From Streptomyces sp. R41 (GTDB taxonomy: Bacteria > Actinomycetota > Actinomycetes > Streptomycetales > Streptomycetaceae), in assembly GCF_041053055.1 (NCBI RefSeq), contig NZ_CP163443.1, forward strand, positions 6,369,001 through 6,433,000: a stretch of 64,000 nucleotides of DNA, in the 5' to 3' direction. This document shows positions 1-8,621 of this stretch, piece by piece. A program made the translations under genes and the position numbers. Every line of letters begins with the position of its first letter. Position 1 is the first letter of the stretch. The notes under the pieces were generated by a model. It did not search any database and was not told the origin of the DNA. It saw nothing but the letters and a program-made list of their open reading frames with translations.

Positions 1-1
1 C

Positions 2-766
2 ATGGTCACCCCGCTGCTCTACGCCCTGATCTCCGGCTTCAAGTCCACCGACCAGCTTTCCTCCAACCCGTTCGGGCTGCCCTCGCCGTGGGTGACCTCG
101 AACTACACCTCGCTGCTCGGCTCGGGCTCGTTCTGGCGGTCCATCGGCAGCAGCACGGTCATCGCGGTGGGCGCCACCGCGCTGACGGTGACGACGGCCG
201 CCCTGGCGGCGTTCGCGCTCGCCCGGTTCGCCTTCCGTGGGCGGGAGTTGATGTTCACCCTGTTCACGATGGGGCTGATGTTCCCGTTCGCGGTGGCGAT
301 CCTGCCGCTGTTCATCCTGCTGCGCACCTTCGGGCTGCTGGACAACCCGTGGGGTGTGATCCTGCCCGAGGCGGCCTTCGGACTGCCGGTGACGATCATC
401 ATCCTGCGCGGCTTCTTCCGGGAGATCCCGGGGGAGTTGGAGGAGGCGGCGACCCTCGACGGCTGCACCCGCTTCGGGTTCTTCTGGCGCATCCTGCTGC
501 CGCTGGCCCGGCCCGCGCTGGGCACGGTCTCCGTCCTCGCGATCGTGAGCAGCTGGAACCAGTTCCTGCTGCCGCTGCTCGTCTTCAGCGAACCCACCTG
601 GTGGACGATCCCGGTCGGCATCCAGCAGTTCCAGGGCCAGTACGCCTCCGACGTGGCCCGCATCTTCGCCTACCTGGTGCTCGCCATGGTGCCCGCCCTC
701 GCCTTCTACGCGGTCGCGGAGCGGCAGCTGATCGGCGGCATCACGCTCGGCGCGACCAAGGGCTGA
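2..766 (+). CDS. Carbohydrate ABC transporter permease (MalG/BxlG type), 5' truncated by window edge
   Basis: Inner-membrane permease of a binding-protein-dependent sugar importer. The visible 254 residues begin inside the first membrane segment, so the true start lies left of the window. Several hydrophobic segments follow, and the EAA loop that docks the ATPase is clear around residues 145-170 (EEAATLDGCTRFGFF, then LLP). The C-terminus ends GGITLGATKG, typical of MalG-like carbohydrate permeases. It is 44 bp upstream of the GH3 gene on the same strand, so it is probably the last transporter gene of a xylo-oligosaccharide uptake operon, as in the bxlEFGA clusters known from Streptomyces. 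Substrate is inferred from context only. Confidence 0.9.
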   Translation: MVTPLLYALISGFKSTDQLSSNPFGLPSPWVTSNYTSLLGSGSFWRSIGSSTVIAVGATALTVTTAALAAFALARFAFRGRELMFTLFTMGLMFPFAVAILPLFILLRTFGLLDNPWGVILPEAAFGLPVTIIILRGFFREIPGELEEAATLDGCTRFGFFWRILLPLARPALGTVSVLAIVSSWNQFLLPLLVFSEPTWWTIPVGIQQFQGQYASDVARIFAYLVLAMVPALAFYAVAERQLIGGITLGATKG

Positions 767-809
767 CCGATCTCCGGGGACCGATCCCCCTCTCCACGTG
801 AGGAGTTAC

Positions 810-3353
810 ATGACCCACCCCTGGCAGGACCCCGCTCTGCCCGCAGGCGTCCGCGCCGCCGATCTGCTCGCCCGCATGACCCCCCAGGAGAAGATCGCCC
901 AGCTCTACAGCGTCTGGCCCGGCTCGAACGAGACCCCGGGCGGTGACATGGCGCCGCTGCAGCACGCCCTGTCCGAGGAGATCGACCTGACGGAGCTGCT
1001 CCCGCACGGCCTCGGCCAGTTGACCCGCCCCTTCGGCACCGCGCCGGTCGATCCGTCGGAGGGCGCGGCCCGGCTCGCCTCCCTCCAGGAACGCGTACGC
1101 TCCGCGAACCGCTTCGGGCTGCCCGCCCTCGCGCACGAGGAGTGCCTCACCGGCTTCACCGCCTGGCAGGCGACGATCTTCCCGACCCCGCTCGCCTGGG
1201 GCGCGAGCTTCGACCCCGCCCTGGTGAAGGAGATGGCGTCCGCGATCGGCGCCTCGATGCGGTCGGTCGGCGTGCACCAGGGGCTCGCCCCCGTCCTCGA
1301 CGTCGTACGCGATCCCCGCTGGGGCCGCACGGAGGAGTCGATCGGCGAGGACCCCTACCTCGTGGCGACCGTCGGCACCGCCTATGTGCAGGGCCTGGAG
1401 TCGGCGGGCATCGTCGCCACGCTCAAGCACTTCGCCGGGTACTCGGCCTCGCGCGGTGCCCGCAACCACGCGCCCGCGTCGATCGGCCCGCGCGAACTGG
1501 CGGACGTCATCCTGCCGCCGTTCGAGATGGCCGTACGGGAGGGCGGCGCGCGCTCGGTGATGGCCGCGTACAACGACCTCGACGGCCTGCCCGCCCACGC
1601 CCACCACCCCCTCCTCACCCAACTCCTGAGGGAGGAATGGGAGTTCACCGGCACGGTCGTCGCCGACTACTTCGGCGTGTCCTTCCTGGAGTCGGCGCAC
1701 GGACTCACCGACTCCCCGGCGGGAGCGGCCGCACTCGCCCTCGCGGCGGGCGTGGACGTGGAGCTCCCGGCGGTGCGCTGCTACGGCGCCGGGCCTCTCG
1801 ATGAGGAGTTCGTGGACCGGGCCGCCCTGCGGGTGCTGACGCAGAAGTGCGAGCTGGGGTTGCTGGACCCGGACTGGGCCTCGCCCGCGACTGCCTCCGG
1901 GATCGCAGCGGCCTCCGCTGCGGCCTCCGGTTTGGCTCTCGGCTCCGCCGATGGCTCCGGCTCCGCTGCAACGACTGCGTCCGGCTCTGGCGTCGTGACT
2001 GCAGCCGACCCCAGCTCCGCCCCTGGCCTCGGGTCGGACGCAGACTCCGCAGGCCGGGGTCCAGGGGGCGCAGCCCCCGGCGGGGTCCAGGGGCGGAGCC
2101 CCGGGCAGGGGACCCGGGAGCAGCGCCCCTTGGCGGGGTCTGGGGCGGAGCCCCAGGTGTCGGGAATGGGCAGGGGCGGCGGGGGCGAAGAAGACCCGCC
2201 CCGCCCCACCCCCTCGATAGACCTCGATCCGCCCCATATGCGGGCACTGGCACGGCAGTTGGCGGAAGAGTCGGTCGTGCTGCTGGCCAACCCCAGGGGT
2301 GCGCTGCCCCTCGCGTCCGGTGTGCGCCGGATCGCCGTTCTCGGCCCCCTCGCCGACGACCAGGCGGCCATGCTCGGCTGCTACACCTTCCCCCGCCATG
2401 TCCTGCTGGACTACCCCGAGGTCCCGACGGGGGTCGCCGTACCGACGCTGCTCGAAGCGCTGCGCACGGAGCTCCCGGACGTGGAGTTCACGGACGACCC
2501 GGCGGCGGGCGACATGTGCGTGGTCGCGGTCGGCGATCGCTCGGGCCTGTTCGGACGCGGTACGTCGGGCGAGGGCTGCGACGCGGCGGACCTCGAACTG
2601 CCCGATGGACAGGGCGAGTTGGTGGACAAGGCGCTGGCTTCCGGGACGCCGGTGGTGCTGGTCCTGCTCTCCGGTCGCCCGTACGCGCTCGGACGCTGGG
2701 CGGACCGTTGCGCGGCGGTGCTGCAGGCCTTCTTCCCGGGCCAGGAGGGCGGCCACGCGGTCGCCGGGGTCCTGTCGGGCCGGGTCAACCCGTCGGGTCG
2801 GCTCCCGGTGAGCGTGCCGCGCGACCCCGCCGGGCAGCCGTGGACGTACCTCGCCCCGCCCCTCGGGCAGCGCGGAGAGGCGAGCACCCTCGACCCCACA
2901 CCACTGTTCCCGTTCGGGCACGGACTGTCCTACACGTCGTACGCCTGGCAGCCGCCGTCGGTCGACGACGGCGCGTTCCCGACGGACGGCGAGACGACAC
3001 TGCGGCTGACCGTCCGCAACACGGGAGAGCGGGCCGGCACCGAGGTCGTGCAGCTCTATCTCCACGACCCGGTGGGCAAGGTGGCGCGCCCGGTGGCCCG
3101 ACTGGTCGGCTACGCACGGGTGCCGCTGGAGCCGGGGGCGTCGACGGAGGTCCACTTCACGTTCCCGGCGGACCTGGCCGCGTACACCGGCCCGGACGGC
3201 GACCGGATCGTCGAACCGGGTGAGCTGGAGCTGCGGTTGGCGGTGTCCAGCGCCGCGGGCGACGTCCGGTACGCGGTGCCGGTGACGCTGACCGGAGCGG
3301 AGCGGGTGGTGGGGCGGGAGCGGCGGATGCGGTGCGAGGTGCGGTTGAAGTGA
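810..3353 (+). CDS. Glycoside hydrolase family 3 protein (probable beta-xylosidase, BxlA-like) with low-complexity insert
   Basis: An 847-residue intracellular GH3 enzyme that would hydrolyse imported xylo-oligosaccharides; no signal peptide is visible. The TIM barrel contains KHF (206-208) and the nucleophile motif VVADYFGV with Asp286; the C-terminus carries the fibronectin III-like domain (PFGHGLSYTSY onward). The ATG at 810 is preferred over GTG 798 because AGGAG lies at 801-805. The oddity is a roughly 110-residue Ala/Ser/Gly/Pro-rich insert (about 358-470) between the barrel and the second domain, where relatives have a short linker. Its distal part is encoded by a GC-rich dispersed repeat also present at 53.9 and 60.8 kb. 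The frame stays open, so the protein may still be functional. Confidence 0.88.
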   Translation: MTHPWQDPALPAGVRAADLLARMTPQEKIAQLYSVWPGSNETPGGDMAPLQHALSEEIDLTELLPHGLGQLTRPFGTAPVDPSEGAARLASLQERVRSANRFGLPALAHEECLTGFTAWQATIFPTPLAWGASFDPALVKEMASAIGASMRSVGVHQGLAPVLDVVRDPRWGRTEESIGEDPYLVATVGTAYVQGLESAGIVATLKHFAGYSASRGARNHAPASIGPRELADVILPPFEMAVREGGARSVMAAYNDLDGLPAHAHHPLLTQLLREEWEFTGTVVADYFGVSFLESAHGLTDSPAGAAALALAAGVDVELPAVRCYGAGPLDEEFVDRAALRVLTQKCELGLLDPDWASPATASGIAAASAAASGLALGSADGSGSAATTASGSGVVTAADPSSAPGLGSDADSAGRGPGGAAPGGVQGRSPGQGTREQRPLAGSGAEPQVSGMGRGGGGEEDPPRPTPSIDLDPPHMRALARQLAEESVVLLANPRGALPLASGVRRIAVLGPLADDQAAMLGCYTFPRHVLLDYPEVPTGVAVPTLLEALRTELPDVEFTDDPAAGDMCVVAVGDRSGLFGRGTSGEGCDAADLELPDGQGELVDKALASGTPVVLVLLSGRPYALGRWADRCAAVLQAFFPGQEGGHAVAGVLSGRVNPSGRLPVSVPRDPAGQPWTYLAPPLGQRGEASTLDPTPLFPFGHGLSYTSYAWQPPSVDDGAFPTDGETTLRLTVRNTGERAGTEVVQLYLHDPVGKVARPVARLVGYARVPLEPGASTEVHFTFPADLAAYTGPDGDRIVEPGELELRLAVSSAAGDVRYAVPVTLTGAERVVGRERRMRCEVRLK
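2053..2215 (+). repeat. Dispersed GC-rich Streptomyces repeat, copy A (inside GH3 coding sequence)
   Basis: The core at 2135-2193 (GGGGTCTGGGGCGGAGCCCC, then a GGGCAGGGGCGG block and GGGGGCGAA) matches the cores near 53905-53963 and 60783-60843. Upstream of the core there are two further versions of the GGGGTCCAGGGGCGGAGCCCC hairpin (2058-2110). In the other two places the element is intergenic; here it is translated in frame. Confidence 0.75.
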
Positions 3354-3359
3354 GACGGA

Positions 3360-3400
3360 CCCTGCCCCCGGCGAGAGCGAGGCCGCTCCGGGGGGCAGGG
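3360..3400 (+). terminator. Hairpin terminator after the GH3 gene
   Basis: CCCTGCCCCC (3360-3369) pairs exactly with GGGGGCAGGG (3391-3400), seven bases past the GH3 stop codon. There is no U-tract, as is usual for Streptomyces terminators. Confidence 0.7.
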
Positions 3401-3432
3401 AAGTCCCCACCCGGGGGCCGGGAGGAGTGGCC

Positions 3433-3443
3433 CGAATGTTTCG
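3433..3443. promoter_or_regulatory. CGAA-type operator upstream of the lacI gene (probable autoregulation)
   Basis: CGAATGTTTCG is a near-palindrome with CGAA/TTCG arms. The same pattern, CGAAACTTTCG, lies just before the xylanase at 4725-4735. BxlR of Streptomyces thermoviolaceus is reported to bind a CGAA-N-TTCG inverted repeat, so autoregulation by the adjacent LacI protein is likely. Binding is inferred. Confidence 0.55.
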
Positions 3444-3524
3444 AGTCGCACGACGAATCTTCTGAAAGGAATGTGGCGTCAAAGGGGGTTCGACGCGCGC
3501 AGACGCAGGGCTACGATCACGCCC

Positions 3525-4604
3525 ATGAATCCCGCGAAGCCGTCAAAACCCATGGGAACACAGGGAACACGCACGGCGTCGCGCTCGACCGCGCGGTCGA
3601 CGCAGACCGCGACGCTCGCCGAGATCGCCCGCGAGGCAGGCGTGTCGGCTCCGACTGTTTCGAAGGTGCTCAACGGCCGCGCCGATGTGGCCCCGGCGAC
3701 CCGCACCCGTGTCGAGGAGCTGCTGCGCGAGTACGGCTACCGGCGCCGCCGGGCCGAGGCGACCCGCTCGCCCCTCATCGACCTGGTCTTCCACGAGCTG
3801 GAGAGCGCCTGGGCGATGGAGGTCATCCGGGGCGTCGAGAACGTCGCCCGGGACGAGGGGCTGAGCGTGGTCCTCTCCGAGAGCGCGGGCCGGCTGACCC
3901 CCGGCCGCACCTGGGCCGACCAGGTCGCCGCGCGCCGCCCGTACGGCGTGATCCTGGTGCTGTCCGGGCTCGACGAGTCCGGGCGGGCGCTGCTGACCAG
4001 CAGATCCATCCCGTTCGTCGTGATGGACCCGGCCGGCGACCCGGGCGACGACGTGCCGTCCATCGGTGCCACGAACTGGCACGGCGGGCTGGCCGCGACG
4101 CGCCATCTCGTCGAGCTGGGCCACACCCGGATCGGCGCGATCAGCGGACCGTCGCGGATGATGTGCAGCCGCGCCCGGGTCGACGGCTATCGCGCCGCAC
4201 TGGAGACGGCGGGGCTGCCGGTCGACCCGGCGCTGATCCGGCCGGGGAACTTCCACCACGACAGTGGGTATCGAGCAGGACTCGAGCTGCTCCGCCTGCC
4301 CGACCGGCCCACCGCCGTCTTCGCGGGCAACGACCTGCAGGCGCTCGGCCTGTACGAGGCCGCGCGCGAGCTGGGACTGCGCGTCCCGCAGGACCTGAGC
4401 GTCGTCGGGTTCGACGATCTGCCGGTGGCGCGCTGGGTCGGGCCGCCGCTGACGACCGTACGGCAGCCGCTGACGGAGATGGCGGAGGCGGCGGCGAAGC
4501 TGGTGCTCGAACTGGGGCGTGCGGAGGGGGCGTCGGCGGCAACCCGAGTGGAGTTGGCGACGACTCTGGTGGTGCGCAGCAGTACGGGGGCGCCTGCGGC
4601 GTAG
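3525..4604 (+). CDS. LacI family transcriptional regulator of xylan/xylobiose utilisation (BxlR-like)
   Basis: A 359-residue repressor. After a basic, Ser/Thr-rich N-terminus the LacI helix-turn-helix reads TLAEIAREAGVSAPTVSKVLNG, followed by the hinge helix and a periplasmic-binding-protein-like sugar-sensing core ending in GFDDLPVARWVGPPLTTVRQP, the usual LacI/GalR C-terminal motif. Start: ATG 3525; ATG 3552 is also possible and no strong ribosome site decides. It lies between the GH3 gene and the xylanase, with matching operator palindromes before itself and before the xylanase. It probably represses the cluster until a xylo-oligosaccharide binds; the ligand is inferred. Confidence 0.85.
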   Translation: MNPAKPSKPMGTQGTRTASRSTARSTQTATLAEIAREAGVSAPTVSKVLNGRADVAPATRTRVEELLREYGYRRRRAEATRSPLIDLVFHELESAWAMEVIRGVENVARDEGLSVVLSESAGRLTPGRTWADQVAARRPYGVILVLSGLDESGRALLTSRSIPFVVMDPAGDPGDDVPSIGATNWHGGLAATRHLVELGHTRIGAISGPSRMMCSRARVDGYRAALETAGLPVDPALIRPGNFHHDSGYRAGLELLRLPDRPTAVFAGNDLQALGLYEAARELGLRVPQDLSVVGFDDLPVARWVGPPLTTVRQPLTEMAEAAAKLVLELGRAEGASAATRVELATTLVVRSSTGAPAA

Positions 4605-4606
4605 GG

Positions 4607-4683
4607 CGCGGAATGGTGTTCCTGCATTGACGAGTTGCTGTTCCCGCGCAGACGGGTTGGTGTTCCCGTATTGACGAGTGGTG
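4607..4683. repeat. 22-bp tandem repeat array in the xylanase promoter region
   Basis: About three and a half imperfect copies of a 22-bp unit (consensus GACGAGTTGGTGTTCCCG plus four bases), with the TGTTCC core at 4617, 4639 and 4661 and a last partial unit starting at 4673. The exact 22-bp period is about two helical turns. It fills most of the gap between the lacI and xylanase genes. Confidence 0.7.
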
Positions 4684-4699
4684 CGGGCAGCTCCACACT
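4671..4699 (+). promoter_or_regulatory. Candidate xylanase promoter
   Basis: TTGACG (4671-4676), a 17-bp spacer and CACACT (4694-4699) resemble a vegetative promoter. An operator palindrome lies 26 bp downstream, between this promoter and the start codon, which suits repression. The -10 hexamer is weak. Confidence 0.4.
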
Positions 4700-4724
4700 C
4701 TCCGAAGCCAATCGGTTGCACGAC

Positions 4725-4735
4725 CGAAACTTTCG
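4725..4735. promoter_or_regulatory. Operator palindrome CGAAACTTTCG upstream of the xylanase
   Basis: A perfect 5-1-5 palindrome overlapping the ribosome-binding site (CGGAGG, 4734-4739) of the xylanase. It matches the CGAA-N-TTCG type bound by BxlR-like LacI regulators, and a variant precedes the lacI gene at 3433. Position suggests control by steric block. Confidence 0.65.
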
Positions 4736-4747
4736 GAGGCACCCGCA

Positions 4748-6103
4748 ATGAGATCCCTGAGATCAGGCTTATCCCTGGCGTCGCTGTTCACCGGTATCGC
4801 CGCCCTCGGCGCCCTGCTGGTCGCGGCCCCCGCCGCCCACGCCGCCGACACCCCCCTCCGCGACCTCGCCGCCGCCAAGGGCAAGGTCATCGGCACCGCC
4901 GTCACCGGCTCCAAGCTCACGGGTACGTACGGCGACATCGCCGGGACCCAGTTCAACTCGCTGACCCCGGGCAACGCCATGAAGTGGGGCTCCGTCGAGC
5001 CCACCCGGGGCAGCTTCAACTGGGCGGAGGCCGACCAGATCGTCGCCTTCGCCCAGGCCCACAACCAGCAGGTGCGCGGCCACACCCTGGTCTGGCACAG
5101 CCAGAACCCGAGCTGGCTGACCAACGGCACCTGGACGTCCGCCGAGCTGAGCGGCCTGCTCCAGGAGCACATCACCACCGAAGTGACCCGCTACAAAGGC
5201 AAGGTGGCCGCCTGGGACGTGGTGAACGAGCCCTTCAACGAGGACGGCACCTACCGCTCGACCCTCTGGTACAACGGCCTCGGCGCCGACTACATAGCCC
5301 AGGCCCTGACCTGGGCCCACGCGGCCGACCCGAGCGCCAAGCTCTACATCAACGACTACAACGTCGAGGGCGTGGGCGCGAAGAGCACCGCCCTGTACAA
5401 CCTGGTCAAGTCGCTGAAGGACCGCGGCATCCCCATCGACGGCGTCGGCCTCCAGGCCCATCTGATCCTCGGCCAGGTCCCCGCGACCCTCCAGCAGAAC
5501 ATCCAGCGCTTCGCCGACCTCGGCGTCGACGTCGCGATCACCGAGCTGGACATTCGTATGCAACTTCCCTCGGACAGTGCGAAGTTGACGCAGCAGGCGG
5601 CCGACTACAAGGCCGTGTTCGACGCGTGCGTGGCCGTGTCCAGGTGCTACGGCGTCACCGTCTGGGGCTTCACCGACTCCGACTCCTGGATCCCGGACGT
5701 CTTCTCGGGGTATGGCGCGGCGACACCGTACGACGAGAACTACGCGCCGAAACCGGCGTACTACGCGATCGCGACCTCACTGGGCGGTACGTCGACGCCT
5801 CCTCCCACGGGCGCGTGCGCGGCGACGTACAGCGTCACGAGCCAATGGAACACGGGCTTCACGGGTCAGGTGAAGATCGCCTGTTCCGGGGCCGCGCTGG
5901 CGTCCTGGAAAGTGAGCTGGACGTACGGCGCGGGTCAGCGGATCACCCAGGCCTGGAACGCCACCTGCACCCAGTCCGCAGCCGCGGTGACGTGCGTGAA
6001 CGCCTCCTACAACGCGGCGGTGCCGGACGGCGGATCGGTGACGTTCGGGTTCAACGCGTCATGGAGCGGGAGCAATCCGGTGCCCACGGTCACACTGGGC
6101 TGA
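4748..6103 (+). CDS. Secreted endo-1,4-beta-xylanase, GH10 catalytic domain plus CBM2
   Basis: A 451-residue extracellular enzyme cleaving internal beta-1,4-xylose links. A Sec signal peptide (MRSLRSGLSLASLF... APAAHA) ends near residue 32. The GH10 barrel spans about 40-345 with acid/base Glu161 in WDVVNEPFNEDG and nucleophile Glu266 in ITELDIRM. A short PPPTG linker leads to a family 2 carbohydrate-binding module (about 354-451) with CAATYSV at its start and paired Cys residues. This architecture is typical of Streptomyces XlnA-type enzymes. A ribosome site GGAGG ends 8 bp before ATG 4748. The upstream operator links it to the neighbouring LacI regulator; products would feed the ABC importer and GH3 enzyme. 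Confidence 0.95.
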   Translation: MRSLRSGLSLASLFTGIAALGALLVAAPAAHAADTPLRDLAAAKGKVIGTAVTGSKLTGTYGDIAGTQFNSLTPGNAMKWGSVEPTRGSFNWAEADQIVAFAQAHNQQVRGHTLVWHSQNPSWLTNGTWTSAELSGLLQEHITTEVTRYKGKVAAWDVVNEPFNEDGTYRSTLWYNGLGADYIAQALTWAHAADPSAKLYINDYNVEGVGAKSTALYNLVKSLKDRGIPIDGVGLQAHLILGQVPATLQQNIQRFADLGVDVAITELDIRMQLPSDSAKLTQQAADYKAVFDACVAVSRCYGVTVWGFTDSDSWIPDVFSGYGAATPYDENYAPKPAYYAIATSLGGTSTPPPTGACAATYSVTSQWNTGFTGQVKIACSGAALASWKVSWTYGAGQRITQAWNATCTQSAAAVTCVNASYNAAVPDGGSVTFGFNASWSGSNPVPTVTLG

Positions 6104-6188
6104 GGTCTCCCTGAGAAGTCTGAGAATTTCCGAAGGAAACGCGAGAAGAGGTTCCTGCTCGTAATAATTCGGACTTACGTTCCTCCGC

Positions 6189-7265
6189 GTGACTGCTGAA
6201 GACGAGCACGGGGACGGCAACGAGGACGCCGCGATACGCGGTGGCCGGCGGCGGCGAGGCCTGCTGAAGGCCGCCGGCATCGCGTTCGCCGGCGTCCTCG
6301 TACTCTCCGCCGCGGGGGCGGGCTGGGCCTATTGGCACCTGAACCACAACATCAAGAGCGTCGACATCAACAGCGCGCTGGGCGACGACCGCCCGGCGAG
6401 GGCCGTGTCGACCCCGTCGGTGTCCGCGTCGGCCTCGGCCTCCGCCTCTCCGCTGCCGAGTGGCGCGCTGAACATCCTCGTCCTCGGCTCCGACTCCCGC
6501 AGCGGCAAGGCGAACGCGAAGCTCGGCGGCGGCAGCAGCTCCGGCGCCCGCTCGGACACGGCGATGGTCGTCCACATCGACGAAGGCCGTACGAAGGCGA
6601 CCGTGGTGAGCATTCCCCGGGACACCCTGGTGACCCGCCCGTCGTGCCCCACGTCGTCTGGCGGGGCGACCTCGGTGGCGTACAACGCGATGTTCAACAG
6701 CGCGTACTCGGTGGGCGGCCCGGTCTGTGCGGTGAAGACGGTCGAGTCCCTGACCAATGTCCGCATGGACCACTACATCGAGATCGACTTCTCCGGTTTC
6801 GCGGACCTCGTCGACGCGCTCGGCGGCGTCACCGTCACGACGGACGAGGACATCGACGACGACAAGAGCCATCTGCACCTCACGGCCGGCGAACACCACC
6901 TCGACGGCACGAAGGCGCTGGCCCTGGCCCGCACCCGTCATGGCATAGGCGACGGCAGCGACCTGGGGCGCATAGGCCTGCAACAGAAACTGGTGAAGGC
7001 CCTGTTGAAGCAGATCGCGTCTACCGATCTGCTCACCGATCCCACCAAGCTCTACAAGGTCGCGAACGCGGTAACGGGCAGCCTGACGACGGACACGGGT
7101 CTCGACTCGCTGGGTGAGCTGATGAAGCTGGGCCAGAGCCTGAAGGGCCTGTCGTCCGAGGACGTCAAGACGGTGATGATGCCGGTGGTGACGGCTCCGT
7201 CGGACCGCAACCGGGTGGTGGCGAACGAGCCGGAGGCGAGCGAGCTGTGGGCGTCGCTGAAGTGA
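6189..7265 (+). CDS. LytR-CpsA-Psr (LCP) family cell-wall glycopolymer transferase
   Basis: A 358-residue membrane-anchored protein. A short basic cytoplasmic tail (RRRR) precedes one membrane helix (about 25-45), then a Ser/Ala linker (SVSASASASASPLPSG). The LCP domain shows LVLGSDSR, RSDTAMVVHI and SIPRDTLV, the arginine and aspartate residues that bind the polyprenyl-pyrophosphate donor, and ends with the ARTRHGIGDGSDLGRIGLQQ block. Family members attach teichoic or other anionic polymers to peptidoglycan outside the membrane. GTG 6189 is the only reasonable start, but no clear ribosome-binding site precedes it. No operon partner is evident. Confidence 0.88.
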   Translation: MTAEDEHGDGNEDAAIRGGRRRRGLLKAAGIAFAGVLVLSAAGAGWAYWHLNHNIKSVDINSALGDDRPARAVSTPSVSASASASASPLPSGALNILVLGSDSRSGKANAKLGGGSSSGARSDTAMVVHIDEGRTKATVVSIPRDTLVTRPSCPTSSGGATSVAYNAMFNSAYSVGGPVCAVKTVESLTNVRMDHYIEIDFSGFADLVDALGGVTVTTDEDIDDDKSHLHLTAGEHHLDGTKALALARTRHGIGDGSDLGRIGLQQKLVKALLKQIASTDLLTDPTKLYKVANAVTGSLTTDTGLDSLGELMKLGQSLKGLSSEDVKTVMMPVVTAPSDRNRVVANEPEASELWASLK

Positions 7266-7335
7266 GCGGCGGCTTTGCCACCTCCGCACTGCCGTCGGGG
7301 TCTCGAAGCTCAACCCCACCGGCGACGTAACCGAG

Positions 7336-7740
7336 TTGACCGTCCCGCCTGCTGGGTGTGGCACACCTTCCGACGTGTCGGCCCGGCTCGGCCGTATCGA
7401 TCCCCGGCTCACGCTGTCGGCGGGGGAGTGCGGGGCGCTGGAGGAGCAGGCCGCCGAATGGCCGGCCCCGGGGCGCGGGCGAGGCGCAGCTCGTGCAGGC
7501 GGTGACGGCGGGGCTCCCGGAGCGAGCGGCGCACGCGTATGGCTTCGTACGGGCCCGGCTGCTCGCCAAGCTCCCGCCCGAGCCGTCACAGCAGCCTCGC
7601 TACGGTGGGCTGTCGGGTGGGCTGTGCGGGGGCTGCTTGGGGCGGGCGGCCGGCGCCGGCGGCCGACCGGGTGCACGCCCATGCGGGGCGGGTGCGCGCC
7701 GCCCTGCGCACAGGGACACGTACCGAGAAAGACGCAGGCG
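7336..7740 (+). pseudogene. Frameshifted remnant of a helix-turn-helix domain protein (C-terminal part)
   Basis: One frame reads RIDPRLTLSAGECGALEEQAAEW and then, after a shift near 7465, a second frame continues GAGEAQLVQAVTAGLPERAAHAYGFV and RARLLAKLPPEP. Together they resemble the C-terminal region of a common Streptomyces HTH protein family. No intact start or DNA-binding domain is present, so this looks like a degraded 3' fragment. The family assignment is from memory. Confidence 0.45.
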
Positions 7741-7776
7741 CATGACGACCCTGCAGCCCGGGCCGCCCGTAACCGG

Positions 7777-8175
7777 GGCAGGCTCTCGGTGCTCGGGCCG
7801 AACGCCGTGGCGAGCGTCGGCACCGGGCTGTGCTTCGTGCCCCTGGGTACGGCGGCCACGACCGGGGTCGCCGCTCAGGAGACGGGGATGGCGCCCGGGC
7901 TCCTCAACAGCTCGCGGCAGGTGGGCGGGCCCGTGGGGCTCGGGGTGCTCGTCACGGTCGCGGCGGGGGTCGGCGGGAGCGGGGCCCAAGGGCTCGTCGA
8001 CGGGTTCTCGGCGGCCTACTGGGTGGCGGCCGGACTCCTGACCGTGGGCACCGCGGCCGTCGGCGTTCTGTTCCGGACACCCGCGCTGCCTGCGGAAACG
8101 TACTCCTCGGAAAAATCTTCGAAGAAATCCGGTGAGCCTGTCGATCCGACCGGGTCTCATTCGACGCACAGGTGA
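7777..8175 (+). pseudogene. C-terminal fragment of an MFS (DHA2-type) drug transporter
   Basis: About 130 codons encode the last membrane helices of a 14-helix MFS exporter: GLCFVPLGTAATTGVAAQE, then GLLNSSRQVGGPVGLGVLVT and a final hydrophobic helix (AAYWVAAGLLTVGTAAVGVL). A normal transporter of this type is around 450-500 residues; nothing corresponding to the first 350 is present upstream, where the HTH remnant abuts. It has a normal stop codon but no plausible start of its own, so it is a deletion remnant. Confidence 0.65.
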
Positions 8176-8217
8176 AAGGCCGGAAAGCCCCGGCCCTCAA
8201 CCCACCGAGGAGTCACC

Positions 8218-8574
8218 ATGCCCCGCTATCTCTCCCTCGTCCAGATCGACCAGTCCACCATGCCCGCCGAGGGCCCCAGCCCCGAGCTGATGCAGCGCAT
8301 GGGCGAACTGATCGAGGAGGTCACCAAAGCCGGGGTCATGCTCGACACGGCCGGGCTGACCCCGTCAGAGCAGGGCACCCGCGTGCACTGGAAGGGCGGC
8401 GACATCTCCGTCACCGACGGGCCCTTCACCGAGTCGAAGGAGGTCGTCGGCGGCTACGCGATCATGCAGTGCAAGGACAAGGCCGAGGCGCTGGAGTGGA
8501 CCAAGAAGTTCCTCAAGGTGCACGAGGACTACTGGACGGTCACGTGCGAGGTGCGGGAGATCGCGGAGGGCTGA
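8218..8574 (+). CDS. YCII-related DGPF-domain protein
   Basis: A 118-residue small alpha-beta barrel protein. It begins MPRYLSLVQID, has a TEMS-like core (VHWKGGDISVTDGPFTESKE) with the DGPF motif, and GGYAIMQCKDKAEALEW. In Streptomyces such proteins are typically encoded next to ECF42-group sigma factors, and that is exactly the arrangement here: the sigma gene starts 47 bp downstream on the same strand. A good ribosome site (CGAGGAG) precedes ATG 8218. The biochemical role of DGPF proteins is not settled; a regulatory or stress-linked partner role is inferred from the pairing. Confidence 0.9.
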   Translation: MPRYLSLVQIDQSTMPAEGPSPELMQRMGELIEEVTKAGVMLDTAGLTPSEQGTRVHWKGGDISVTDGPFTESKEVVGGYAIMQCKDKAEALEWTKKFLKVHEDYWTVTCEVREIAEG

Positions 8575-8621
8575 GCGCTCTTCCTTGGCCGCGCGCCGGT
8601 ACGGGTGTCGAATGGGGGGCT

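Noticed and set aside
741..3482. Very long open frame on the minus strand opposite the GH3 gene
   Set aside because: It is an antisense shadow: Arg/Gly/His-rich translation with no domain, while the plus strand encodes a clear GH3 enzyme.
3640..3665. Extra CGAA/TTTCG-like sequences inside the lacI coding region
   Set aside because: They fall within conserved HTH codons and are imperfect; likely incidental.
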